A stretch of DNA of 64,000 nucleotides, from assembly GCA_949752745.1 (NCBI GenBank), contig OX457025.1, positions 100,117,587 to 100,181,586 on the forward strand. Reading direction: 5' to 3'. Under the pieces are notes generated by a model that was not told where the DNA came from, did not search any database, and worked only from the letters and a program-made list of their open reading frames with translations. Numbering within the stretch: the first letter of the stretch is position 1; each line of letters opens with the position of its first letter. The translations under genes were made by a program, and so were the position numbers. Positions 10,975 to 22,095 of the stretch are shown here, one piece after another. This stretch comes from Protula sp. h YS-2021. Taxonomy: Eukaryota; Annelida; Polychaeta; Sabellida; Serpulidae.

Positions 10975-13900
10975 CTCGACGAAGAATTCCAAGTACGCTA
11001 TCGTCAATTTCGAGTTCGACAACACGGTGGAGGTGGTGCCGACGCGGTGGTTAGTGGATGGTGGAAAGTCCTGTTACTTTCCTATAGGGGATCAAGCTCG
11101 CAATGCGGTCAAGTAGTATATTTGCATAGTTTAATATTTGAGATAAGCATAGTTTAATATTTGCATGATAAAAGGAAATATGTATGTGTTTTTATTATTG
11201 CTTACAAATATTTTTTCAACAGATGACTGGGCCATTGCAAGGCATAAGGCAACTGTTGCAGAGCAGCAAAGCTGTTCGAACACATCGAACGAAGAAGATT
11301 GCGACAAGAAATCCAGGCGCTTGAGGACGGCAAGGTATTTTGAAAGCAATACACACGAACGTTGTCTTAAAAATATGCCTTTGTTTTTTACATTTCAGAA
11401 CAGAGAATCATGAAGAGGTTGCTGCTTTCGCTGCAACTGATTCGGAGTTGAGCGTTGTCTCTGCGCAGCGCAAGGATGATTCAGCAGCACAGCAGTCCAA
11501 GCACTGCACGACGGTCACTCTTGTGTCCTCCCCTTCGATGTCTTCGACGCCAAAGGCTGCTGTAATAACAGTAATGTCACTGTCACAGTCAGCAATATAA
11601 CAAATTAAAAATAGATTTAAATAATTAAAGATATTCATAAATTTAAAAGTATTTTGAATTATGAATTGTATATTGTGGTTTGATATAAAGATATATTTGA
11701 AAGTTATGGTAAAAATAATGGGAACAGTTTTATTTATTTACTTTTTAAAATGTATGTTTCATAAGTAAAATGTTAAATTTGAAGTTATGATTTTTTAAAT
11801 GTTTTGATTACATTTAAGATGAAAGGAACAAGAGTCCCGCAAGGAAAGGCGAGGATGAAAGTGAGTTCTCCGCCCGTTACTGCTCGGTGCAAACCTGCAA
11901 CTCCGACATCGCCCTTGTGCACAGAGGTTATGCGTACGGGGAAAAAACTTTGGCAGCTACTAAAACGAGTTCCCCAACAGCTGAAGGCAAAAATAAGAGA
12001 AAACTAACTTTAAATTAAAAATGTTAAATATTGAAATAAGTAAAGTTAAAAATTGAAAAAAAATAATAAAAAGAAGCCTATAATTGCAGAATAATAGATG
12101 ACGTGAAATTAGGTAAAATTAATATTTCTGTAAATTTAATTACAAAAAAATTTTCATATTTTATATGTTTTCAAATTTTTATAGTATTTTGTGTGCTGTA
12201 GTGTGCTTTTAATATAGCATAAATTTGAAGTGAAAGATAACAATTATTAATTTGAAGAAAGAAATAATATAATGTAAGTATGGCAATTTAATAAGGGAAA
12301 TCTTAATGAATGTTATAATTACAGATAACAGTAGTATCCTGTCGGAGGACACGAAGCAGACATTAAGACACGTAGTAACGTGCTTAAACACTCTTATGGA
12401 GAAGCAGTTACAGCAAGTACCTCCAGGGGCAGCCATTACCTTTCTTGGTAAACATATCATTCACATTTAAATTGATATATTTTTTAAGTGCATTTTTAAA
12501 AGCAATCTATGTATAAAATTGTTTAATGGAATATATACATAATTGAATGGTGATAGTAATATATAATAACTGGTTGCTTAACCCTTATAAAACTTTCAAA
12601 TTTTATGGAAGACATATAATTGAAGGAGTGATTGTAATTGTGTGTGGCTATGTGTTTCGTTGTTGCAGAACAGACAGCTATACACACGATCTTACCGGTG
12701 CCGGACCTCGATTCATTTAGCGTTCTCGAGGTTGAGTTAGCCGAAGACGCAAAGAAATTGAGCTTCGTAAGTGTAAAATGTTTAAATAAGTGAAATAATT
12801 TGGTTAATTTTCAAGAAGGATAAAAATGTAATGAATAAAGTAAAAATAAAAAATAATATATTTAACAAAAAACTAAATTAATGTAAAAAATAATTACTGT
12901 AAATGTTTTTTTCTCATTAGATTCGTCTTATAGGTGGTGTTGGTGATAAAGACGCTCGCGGTGCCACCAAAAACATTCGCTACAGGTCGCTCTCTACAAA
13001 TGTGGCAAGGCAATTCAACTGAGAGGGAGGGGACCGAAGACTGGAGTGAAGAACACCCACTTCGTGGATGGTGTTAACAGTGAGTACTTTAATTTCAAAA
13101 AAGTTGTAAAGTTGTTGAATTAAAATATGGTTGGCTTATTGTAAGATAATGCCTAGCATTGTAGTTGAAATAAGTAAATTCTTTTCATTAATGTAAAAAT
13201 GAAAATGAAATCTGAAGTACATAAGAATAATTACACTTCGAGATTTGTGAAAATCCCCCAGTGTATTGAATTTGTACGAAAATTTTAGCCGCAGTTGTGG
13301 CATGTTTTTTCTGTTTTTTTTTAGTTTGTCCGTGAACTAGTCAGAGGCCGTTAAGGCTAGAAAGATGAAATTTGGATATAATAAACTTCAGTATGTCTAG
13401 TTGATCCTCCTGTATTTTTTTATTCGCTGAATTTTCAATTAAAGAACGACAAAAACAAATTTGTGAAACAGGCAGCAAGAAGCTGAGAGCAGAAGTTTAA
13501 ACTGACATGATATCAGCTTCGGTGTATTGATCGCCCAACTCTCAATGAAAGCCATCACAACATGCGTGTGCAAGTTTAAGTTGGCTGCAGCTATTTGATT
13601 TTTACAATTGCTAAAGATTGATGAAATTTCGCTGAATGATAGAGGATGATTAGATTAGAGGATGATTAGATGAAAAATCCGCATGTTCTTAACCATGACC
13701 TTAGAGTACGATTGACATAATTGAACATGATCAACGTAAAAAACCGGAATTGTGCCATTATCTCGAAAGCGATTAGAGATAGAGCGATTGTGAGGTTATT
13801 TTGGACCCTTTGGACCTAAAAGATGATATGTAAGAGGTATCTCGGTGAGCGTTTCCTCCTCGGCCATGGTCAAACTAAAAAACCGGAAGTTGGTCATTAT

Positions 13901-14351
13901 CTCGAAAACGGTTAGAGATTTTGACCTTATTTTCAATCCTTTGGGCCTAAAAAACGATATGTAAGAGGTACCTCGGTGACCTTGACCGCCTCTGACATGA
14001 TCAAAGTAAAAAACCGGATGTTGACCATTATCTCAAAACGGTTAGAGAAACAGCGATGCGAATTTGAGCTCATTTTCGACCCTTTGGGACAAAAAGACAA
14101 TATTTAAGAGGTTAAGAGTTCAGAATTGTATTTTTGTGAACCTCAAGTGTAATTTTTGCTACTCGATAGCGAAAACGGTCTAGTTATAATCAATTTACAG
14201 AGCTGTTATATTGTATATATAATACAGTAATAATTTTATTAATATTTGATATTTGTTTTTATTTGTAGAGGCTATGAGTTTGCACATACCGCTTGCAACA
14301 ATAGAGGATATGGCCACAGCGATAAAAAAACTGGTTAAGAAACAGCGGTGA
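10975..14351 (+). pseudogene. Multi-exon DUF4806-like gene, frameshifted
   Basis: Exon-like blocks with consensus splice borders occur at 10975-11112, 11223-11334, 11399-11561, 11819-~12000, 12325-12447, 12670-12766, 12921-13079 and 14269-14351. The first encodes YAIVNFEFDNTVEVVPTRWL, a block common at the N-terminus of DUF4806-family proteins. The 12921 exon encodes IRLIGGVGDK and then, in the next frame, GRGPKTGVKNTHFVDGVN, which together match the DUF4806 core; one base is missing at about 13,019-13,022. The last exon joins in phase and ends at TGA. No start exon was found. Function is unknown; the family is often seen near transposase-like genes. The 11819 exon joins poorly to the next one, so the model is tentative there. 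Confidence 0.5.
13255..14183 (+). mobile_element. Helentron-like nonautonomous element (HINE), degenerate copy
   Basis: It lies inside the last intron of the DUF4806-like gene. The 3' end has a 9-bp hairpin (TTTTTGCTA/TAGCGAAAA) followed by CGGTCTAG and a T, the same terminus as the element at 16978-19540. It contains about three degenerate units with ACCGGAAGTT and ATTATCTCGAAAACGGTTAG. The 5' end is unclear. Confidence 0.55.
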
Positions 14352-15327
14352 CCAATGCGGGGGGTAGTCCAGGCGGAGCAAGTTGCTCCTCAGGAAGCCC
14401 ATTACGCCCGAGCACGTTGGACAGGAGCCGTTGCAACAACAAGCAGAGAACACTTCTGAGAGCGATTGAACATTACTTTTTTATTATCCCCCACCGCCCC
14501 AGCTCGGTTCGGGTCCTTCGTCTGCAATAATCTTTGCACAGGCTGTACCTTTGTTACTATTCATTGTAGACCAATGAAACCTTATAGGTTGAAAGTGTAT
14601 AACGTGTAGTTGTGCAACAATAGGTTATTTTTTTTATTTCTTTAAAAAGTGTAATTCTGGCCATTTTAAAACAATTTAGACTTTGTTGTATTTCAGACAA
14701 GTTTGTCCAGGCTGTACCTTCATACTTCTCATCGTAGACCAATGAAACTCTACAGTTGTAATAACAAATGATGTGAGTGTCAGTACTTAAGCTGTTGAGT
14801 ATTTAAAAAAATTATTCAGGTTCAGATTCATTATTTTATTTCCAGTATAACGTGCAAGCATGAACAATAATCTTACAGCATTATAAATAGATCATAATAT
14901 CACGTATTAAGAAGGGGAGACCAAAGAAGCTTTAAGCTTACCGATGCGGTTTCCCCTTACATACTATTCAAGTTCTAACTGTAAATAACCATGCTTCCTT
15001 GACTAAATAAATTAATGCTAAGAATATTGCTTTTTGATGAATTATATTCAGACTCAGTTGCGTTCGCTACATACCGTCGGTTGGAGAGCAAATCCCGCAG
15101 TCGGGCCATGTACAAGACAAAAACTAAAATTAAGACATAAGATTAGTCATGTGCATTTATGAGGTTAAAAATGGAATAATATTAAATTTGTATTTTTATT
15201 GAAATGAATGTACTTTGTATTGTTACTGGCTCTTTGTATTGCTTCTGTTGAAAATGTGCATCTAAATAACGTTGGAAAGAAGCGCTTATTATACAGGTGA
15301 CGGATACATATACAAAATACTATATAT
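14352..15327. other. Intergenic, nothing recognised
   Basis: A duplicated segment containing AGGCTGTACCTT...GTAGACCAATGAAAC occurs at ~14540 and ~14708. Otherwise AT-rich with no supported gene. Confidence 0.45.
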
Positions 15328-15854
15328 TAGGGTTGGTATCGCGGCGCGGTCTGTATCGCGATACGTATCGCGATATTGGCTGTGTATCGCGATGCATATC
15401 GCGATTATAGTAGCAGGGGCATTAACATGGGCCGGTAGGCCCCATAGTTAAGGAGTAGGGTATGTGTGGCGCAATACAGTGACGTCATATTCTATTTATA
15501 GAAACACCTGAATTTATGCTGACGTCGCTTAAAACGCCATTTATGCATATGTACTCGTCTTTTGCGGGCAGTGTTTTCGGGAAACCAGCATTTGCCAAAA
15601 TGTGAGAGTCTATCAGCCATTTGTTAAGGAAACACCCAGAGCTCACGACGGGGACGTTGACTCTCGCAGAGCTCCACCTGCCAGCCTGACCACTATTTTT
15701 TGTTCGGAACTGAATAAAACACAAATAATCTACAAGCTGATAATTGCAACATTAAACAGTAAATAATCAGAATAGTAGCCTAACATTTAATATGACACAT
15801 ATTAAACAATCGGTATTAATTTGACGGGAATCAATTAGAGCCAAAACACACACA

Positions 15855-16130
15855 GGACCTGACGCTCTGGCCCAGTCACATGAATGCTTTGTGTTGGAAA
15901 CAGTGTGTAAACACCCACATGACCTGACGCTACGGCCCAGTCACATGAATGTTTTGTGTTGGAAACTGTGTAAACACCTACATGACCTAACTACGCTGGC
16001 CCAGTCACATGAATGTTTTGTGTTAGAAACAATTTGTAAACACCCACATGACCTGACACTATGGCCCAGTCACATGAATGCTTTAACACACGAACAACCT
16101 GACGCTACGGCCAAGTTATACGCATGCAAC
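15855..16130. repeat. Minisatellite, ~65-bp unit, about 4 copies
   Basis: Units carry CACATGACCTGACGCTACGG followed by CCCAGTCACATGAATG and a TGTGTTGGAAAC segment. The overlapping ORF is a repeat artefact. Confidence 0.7.
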
Positions 16131-17073
16131 ACACATTACAAACACAATCGCTAACAAATATTGCGGGGTTACAAGCCATAGCACTTTATAATTTGTGTCT
16201 AACTTATACCAAGCGACAAACAGATGGCATTTCTAAATATCAAGTTACTGTTATTATTATTTACTGTTTAATCACATAATTAAAAGTATGAAGACTACCT
16301 GTGTTTTTATCAATTCCAAGATTTTGTATTCCAATTTTCCCCCAATAAAAAGAACTATTTTGCTACAATCTAGTTTATTATGTACAAAAACCCAACACCG
16401 ACTATTTACATATGTACAAATTAGATACGCTCAACGTCATTCGCACTTATCCAACTATTAATTTTTTTTGGCCAATACAGCCACTTGACAAAGTACTGCT
16501 TATTTTGCTCCCGCCCCCTTTCTTTAAGTACTTTCTCAATTTTAAACAGTTCATTGTCTTTCAAGTACACCTTCTGAGGCTCTGCTTGATAGAAACTGCC
16601 TGTTATAGGCTCATCATTATAGTCTTTGAGTCTATAAATAGGCACTGGTCCTCTTCTAAACCGCTGGGCTATAGTAAAAATCTCTCCAGTCCATCTTTGG
16701 TCATATTCACGACTGAATTTATTCCTCAGGTGAGTAATTCGAACTTTTTCACCCTTTTTGAATCTATATCTTGGTTGTTTTGCAGTGGGTCGTGGTTTTT
16801 TGCTAAAGTATGCAGCAAGGCGAACTTCTTCTGCGTTGTCGAGTGTGACGTCCTCAGGAGCCATACCTATTGTTCTGTGTATTGTTTTGTTGTATCCGTC
16901 GGCAAAACTCTGGAGCTGGTCGATATATTTGAAGGCATTTTTATAGGTCAAATACCTATATATTTTGGACTTGATAGTTCCCACTTGCAAACATAGTTTG
17001 CAAATGGGTATGCTTTGCTAAGAATTCTGGCGTTTATTCCTTCCTTTTTTTTTTTTTTTTTTTCCGTCACGGA

Positions 17074-17385
17074 GGTTTCCAGAAAACTCCTCCTACGCTA
17101 TTTGACGTAGGACGATGAAATTTGGCACAGAGATAGAGGATGATGAGATGTCGTGAAATCCGCAAATTTGTTTGACCTTTACTTTCAAGGTCAAGGTCAA
17201 ATTGAGGTCAAAGTTTTTTGACCACAAATTGGTCTCCAGAAAACTCCTCCTAGGCTTTTTGACGTAGGACGATGAAATTTGGCACAGAGATAGAGGGTGA
17301 TGAGATGTCGTGAAATCCGCAAAACTTTTTGACCTTGACCTTCAAGGTCAAGGTCAAATTGAGGTCAAAATATTTTTTCAAAAAC
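17074..17385. repeat. Two ~157-bp tandem units in the HINE
   Basis: Each unit runs from CCAGAAAACTCCTCCTA through GACGATGAAATTTGGCACAG to TTCAAGGTCAAGGTCAAATT. This is a different unit from the array that follows, though both end in the TCAAGGTCA motif. Confidence 0.7.
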
Positions 17386-17539
17386 CTGTTCCATCACGAA
17401 AAATTGCTGGAAATAGCGCTCAAATCCTTGTTTCAACACGTGTACGGTATCAGTAGGCAGTAACATCATGGATGGAATCTCGACATTCAGTGTCAAGGTC
17501 AAGGTCATGTGACTTCTCTATATTGAATTCCGTTAGAAA

Positions 17540-19370
17540 AAAATTGTGCATTATCTCGAAAACGGTTAGAGATAGAGCGATTTTGAGCTCATTTTCGACC
17601 CTTTGGGCATAAACGACGTTACATAAGAGGTACCTCGGTGACCTTGAACTCCTCCGTCAAGGTCAAGGCAAAAAACCGGAAGTTGACCATTATCTCGAAA
17701 ACGGTTATAGATAGAGCGATTTTGAGCTTATTTTCGACCCTTTGGGCGTAAAAGACGTTACGTAAGAGGTACCTCGCTGACCTTGACCTCCTTCGTCAAG
17801 GTCAAGGTCAAAAACCGGAAGTTGACCATTATCTCGAAAACGGTTAGAGATAGAGCGATTTTGAGCTTATTTTTTACCCTTTGGGCCTAAAAGACGTTAT
17901 ATAAGAGGTACCTCGATGACCTTGACCTCCTCCGTCATGGTCAAGGTCAAAAACCGGAAGTTGACAATTATCTCGAAAACGGTTATAGATAGAGCGATTT
18001 TGAGCTTATTTTCGACCCTTTGGGCCTAAAAGACGTTATGTAAGAGGTACCTCGGTGACCTTCACCTCCTCCGTCATGGTCAAGGTCAAAAACCGGAAGT
18101 TGACCATTATCTCGAAAACGGTTAGAGATAGAGCGATTTTGAGCTTATTTTCGACCCTTTGGGCCTAAAAGACGTTATATAAGAGGTACCTCGATGACCT
18201 TGACCTCCTCCGTCATGGTCAAGGTCAAAAACCGGAAGTTGACAATTATCTCGAAAACGGTTATAGATAGAGCGATTTTGAACTTATTTTCGACCCTTTG
18301 GGCCTAAAAGAAGTTATATAAGAGGTAGCTCGGTGACCTTGACCTCCTCCGTCATGGTCAAGGCCAAAAACCGGAAGTTGACCATTATCTCGAAAACGGT
18401 TAGAGATAGAGCGATTTTGAGCTTATTTTCGACCCTTTGGGCCTAAAAGACGTTATATAAGAGGTACCTCGATGACCGTGACCTCCTCCGTCATGGTAAA
18501 GGTCAAAAACCGGAAGTTGACAACGGTTAGAGATAGAGCGATTTTGAGCTTATTTTCGACCTTTTGGGCCTAAATGACGTTATACAAGAGGTACCTCGGT
18601 GACCTTGACCTCCACCGTCAAGGTAAAGGTCAAAAACCGGAAGTTGACCATTATCTCGAAAACGGTTAGAGATAGAGCGATCTTGAGCTTATTTTTGGCC
18701 ATTTGGGCCTAAAAGACGTTATATAAGAGGTACCTCGATGACCTTGACCTCCTCCGTCAAGGTCAAGGTCAAAAACCTGAAGTTGACCATTATCTCGAAA
18801 ACGGTTAGAGATAGAGCGATCTTGAGCTTATTTTTGGCCATTTGGGCCTAATAGACGTTATATAAGAGGTACCTCGTTGACCTTGACCTCCTCCGTCATG
18901 GTCAAGGTCAAAAACCGGAAGTTGACAATTATCTCGAAAACGGTTATAGATAGAGCGATTTTGAACTTATTTTCGACCCTTTGGGCCTAAAAGATGTTAT
19001 ATAAGAGGTACCTCGGTGACCTTGACCTCCTTCGTCATGGTCAAGGTCAAAAACCGGAAGTTGACCATTATCTCGAAAACGGTTAGAGATAGAGCGATTT
19101 TGAGCTTATTTTTGACCCTTTGGGCCTAAAAGACGTTATATAAGAGGTAGCTCGGTGACCTTGACCTCCTCCGTCATGGTCAAGGTCAAAAACTAGAAGT
19201 TGACCATTATCTCGAAAACGGTTAGAGATAGAGCGATTTTGAGCTTATTTTCGACCCTTTGGGCCTAAAAGACGTTATACAAGAGGTACCTCGGTGACCT
19301 TGACCTCCTCCGTCATGGTCAAGGTCACAAACCGGAAGTTGTCCATTATCTTAAAAACGGTTAGAAAACG
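17540..19370. repeat. 139-bp satellite array, ~13 copies
   Basis: The motif CCGGAAGTTGAC recurs at 17676, 17815, 17954, 18093 and 18232, exactly 139 bp apart, and on to about 19335. Each unit contains TATCTCGAAAACGGTTAGAG, TTTTCGACCCTTTGGGC, AAGAGGTACCTCGGTGACC and usually one or two TCAAGGTCA or AAGGTCA half-sites. One copy near 18520 has an internal deletion. Confidence 0.9.
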
Positions 19371-20089
19371 GGAATTTGATTATTTGAGATTACATTATAT
19401 TTACTTCGATATCCTTGTTCATGATAATAATTCGGAAGCTGACAATTATGTGGAAGAACTGAAAAATGTGTCTTTGACCAGATAGATTGTACCATTGCAA
19501 GTGGGTGTTATTTCGCTACGTGTAGCGAAATTCGGTCTAGTTTTAATTGCTCTTTCACTGATTGCAGCCTTGTTTTCATTTTGTGCAAATAGCTGTTTAA
19601 TGTCTCTGGATTGCATAAGAGATTTCACGGCATTGGCACGAAACTCCTGACCCTTGTCACTGCGTATTCTATTTGGTGTTCTTCCCTCATTAAAGGTATC
19701 TTTGAATGCTTTGACTACAGACACCCCTGTTTTATCCTTCAGAGGCCGAAGCCATAGATATTTGGAGAATGTATCCACCACAACGAGTATATATTTAAAC
19801 CCACTGTTGTCTTCGGAAAATTTCACCATATCCATAAGATCAGCTATCCCAGCCACCACAATGGGAGTTCGTTTAAAATGAAGTCTACTTGGTCTCTGCA
19901 AACTGTAGGGCTCTTGTTGTTGTAACCATTTCCTAATTTTGTATAGGCTGAGGTGGAATTTGCCATCTTTTTTCACAAATTGATATACTTTTTTCGGTCC
20001 AGAAAAGCTAGCTGGTTTTGATGGATCAAAGTATACATCTTCTCACGGTGCCATTGCTTTGAATGAAAACTGTCACATATGTTGTGCAC

Positions 20090-21558
20090 CTATATATTAT
20101 CTTCACTTGTAATGGAATCTGTATCACTGGAATCGTCATCTTCAAATAAGTCTTCCAGTTGGCTTCAAAATTGACGCAGAGTTAGCTTTATGGCCTGTTT
20201 CTCATTGTAGCCTTTCTTTACCATATCATCAATGGTGGTTAAAATTTGATTGTGGATTAAACCGTTGCGCAGCTGAATCCAATGACCCAGCAACGCTCCA
20301 TATCTCTGTAAAAATGTTATCATATCAGAGTCTCGCATTTTCACTCCTGCTTTCTCAGCGGCTTCATCTTCTTCCATACCGTTACCGATGTATTTTTCTA
20401 CCTTCTTGCGGAATTCATCCTCGCTTTCATCTCTCACAGAGGACATTAATTCTTTAAAGACGGGCCACTCACTGTCTGATGTAAATTCTGTCTTTACGTC
20501 TGCCACTGCCTCGCCATCTATTTTAGCTTTCTTTGCTGGAACTGTTTCTGGACACCAGTTTTTTATATGCCGTTGTAAGTCGTGTATATTTTCAAACATT
20601 ATTCCACACTCGTCACACGATACCACATCGGATATGTTATCACTTTCACAGTCAAATGTCAAATGAGCAGAGGTATCTGTTTCGTCGCATTTTGTAGCTT
20701 TTGAGGCACCGTCTTCTTCCACTTCACCAAGCACATTAGTTTTAAATCGCTGTGATTCTGGTGTATTATGTTTGGCATCAATCAAAAGATATCCATGAGG
20801 TCTGGAAGTAGCTGTATGATACAAATGTAAAAACTCTTCAAGTCGGCCAGGAAACATGTAGGTGCCTAGTGTCCTAATTTGATAGGCGACTTAAAAATGA
20901 TCATATATTGAGTATTTCTACGTTGTGTGGCTGAATTCTTTCCAGTAGGAAATAGATTCTGTGTTAGATTGATAACACTAAGATTGCTGTGCGACGATCC
21001 CTCGGTAAATAGATCCGCAATTTTTGGATCGTTAGCGGTTGTTGACATCAGATCATCCAGTATAACGACGTTGTTCTTTCTCACATCAAAGAAGTCATCA
21101 CTATCTAGGTGGTTTGGAATCCCCTGAATAAATTCAATATTTGGTATCGTCCTCTGCATCTCTGTGTACAAGGGCTGCCATCGTTTATACAATACAACGA
21201 CTCTATCAGGCCTTGGTTTGAATTTGTCTTGTTGCAAAATCTTCATAATCAAATAGCTTTTTCCTGATCCTGTCGGTGCTGAACAAGTTATAGTACAGGG
21301 GTGCTGGAAGATATGGCTAGGTGATTACAGTAATTCCATATTAGACGGTGGTGGTGGTGGCGGTGGTGGTGATTGTGGTGGTGGTGGTGGAGGTGGTGGT
21401 GGTGGTGGTGGTGATTGTGGTGGAGGTGGTGGTGGTGGTGGTGGCCCACGTGACACAGTTTCCCTCTGGTTTATTTTTTCTGAATGCTTGGATTTCAAGT
21501 GTCTTAGCATTGCATCTTTTCTTGAAAAACTTTGACTGCATTTTGGGCAAGAAGACAT
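20090..21558 (-). pseudogene. Zinc finger - polyproline - packaging ATPase - zinc finger fusion (decayed)
   Basis: Starting at ATG 21558, the protein begins with one C2H2 finger (CPKCSQSFSRKDAMLRHLKSKH), then a ~45-residue polyproline tract. An in-frame TAA (21325-21327) separates this from an FtsK/HerA-type ATPase: Walker A APTGSGKS near 21255-21280 and Walker B NNVVILDD near 21070, with SSHSNLSVINLTQNLF downstream. One base is lost at about 20,875, before GTYMFPGRLEEF. The C-terminal half carries another finger (CDECGIMFENIHDLQRHIKNWC) and a helical region. An in-frame TGA (20165-20167) precedes an acidic tail ending at 20090. In Polintons this ATPase would drive DNA packaging into capsids. 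The zinc-finger tail has a relative encoded at 42537-43268. Confidence 0.75.
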
Positions 21559-21673
21559 GTTGTCGGTTCAGAATCAAATATTCAAATAAGCAGATATCGG
21601 TGTATTGCTTTCTTATAACACATGTTTATGGTCACGTGACCTAATACGGAAGTTTTCTTTTTCTTCTAGTTGA

Positions 21674-21919
21674 TCATTTGATAGCCGACTTGTTTGCTTC
21701 TTTGATATTTCGCTTGACTTCAGCTTCAGCCTGTTCTACCTGAGCCTGTGTTGGTGACACCTGTGTTATATTTGGTCCAGTGGCACTACCCTCTTGTTCC
21801 TTGTATTCTGGCATGTAGTCATGTATTACATAGCAGCCCTTCTGTGAATATGGTATCTTGCCGTCACCCATTTTGTCATAGAAATTTATCCACATTTGCT
21901 GTTCTCGTGTATGAGACAT
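21674..21919 (-). CDS. Small Polinton ORF, unknown function (81 aa)
   Basis: ATG at 21919, 81 codons, soluble, charged, with a helical Glu/Lys-rich C-terminus. It sits between PolB and the ATPase fusion on the same strand and has its own TATA box (21971-21979) about 55 bp upstream, which supports a real gene. No domain is recognised. Confidence 0.55.
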   Translation of the reverse strand: MSHTREQQMWINFYDKMGDGKIPYSQKGCYVIHDYMPEYKEQEGSATGPNITQVSPTQAQVEQAEAEVKRNIKEANKSAIK

Positions 21920-21970
21920 GTTTACACGTCAACGTCTACACGTATACTAAACTAAATTGCAGAGGGCCGT

Positions 21971-21979
21971 CCTTATATA
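21971..21979 (-). promoter_or_regulatory. TATA box of the 81-aa gene
   Basis: Minus strand TATATAAGG, about 55 bp before the ATG at 21919. Confidence 0.5.
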
Positions 21980-22095
21980 CTACCTGGAGGGAAATTCCAA
22001 AAATCTTATTTTAACACAAAAGTTTCATCCATTCAGGTTGTTCTATTTCAGTCTATGGTGGTCGTGTGGTGGTTGTGCTAGACTTGTTTGCTATA

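Larger units (their letters stand above)
16978..19540 (+). mobile_element. Helentron-like nonautonomous element (HINE) inserted in the integrase
   Basis: Insertion is at a T-T site with no gain of host bases. Subterminal inverted repeats CCCACTTGCAA (16980-16990) and TTGCAAGTGGG (19495-19505) lie near each end. The 3' end has a perfect palindrome TTTCGCTACGTGTAGCGAAA (19511-19530), then TTCGGTCTAG and host T. TT target, subterminal inverted repeats, internal tandem repeats and a 3' hairpin before CTAG are the published hallmarks of Helentrons and their nonautonomous relatives. Because AGT occurs at both borders, a 3-bp duplication cannot be excluded. No Rep/helicase gene is present. Confidence 0.75.
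16421..20054 (-). pseudogene. Polinton integrase (RVE family, chromodomain) split by an insertion
   Basis: The catalytic half lies at 19541-20040: IRKWLQQQEPYSLQRP, then the three acidic residues in ADLMDM, IRSDKGQEF and AAISERAIKT (D,D,E pattern of retroviral-type integrases). The C-terminal half at 16421-16977 has an SH3-like YRFKKGEKVRI block and a chromodomain ending FVKWLYWPKKINSW. Removing 16978-19540 restores the frame exactly, so the split is a clean insertion. Just upstream, an ATG at 20054 is followed three codons later by TGA (20043-20045), so the N-terminus is also damaged or starts elsewhere. A typical Polinton integrase is about 350 residues. It lies downstream of the ATPase fusion on the same strand. 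Confidence 0.8.

Noticed and set aside
16412..16996. Plus-strand 194-codon ORF
   Set aside because: Antisense shadow of the integrase C-terminal half, which has clear SH3-like and chromodomain motifs.
17540..19370. CRISPR-like array (regular 139-bp period)
   Set aside because: The repeats are contiguous with no unique spacers, in a eukaryotic Helentron-like element.
21348..21644. Val-rich plus-strand ORF
   Set aside because: Antisense of the polyproline linker of the ATPase fusion.
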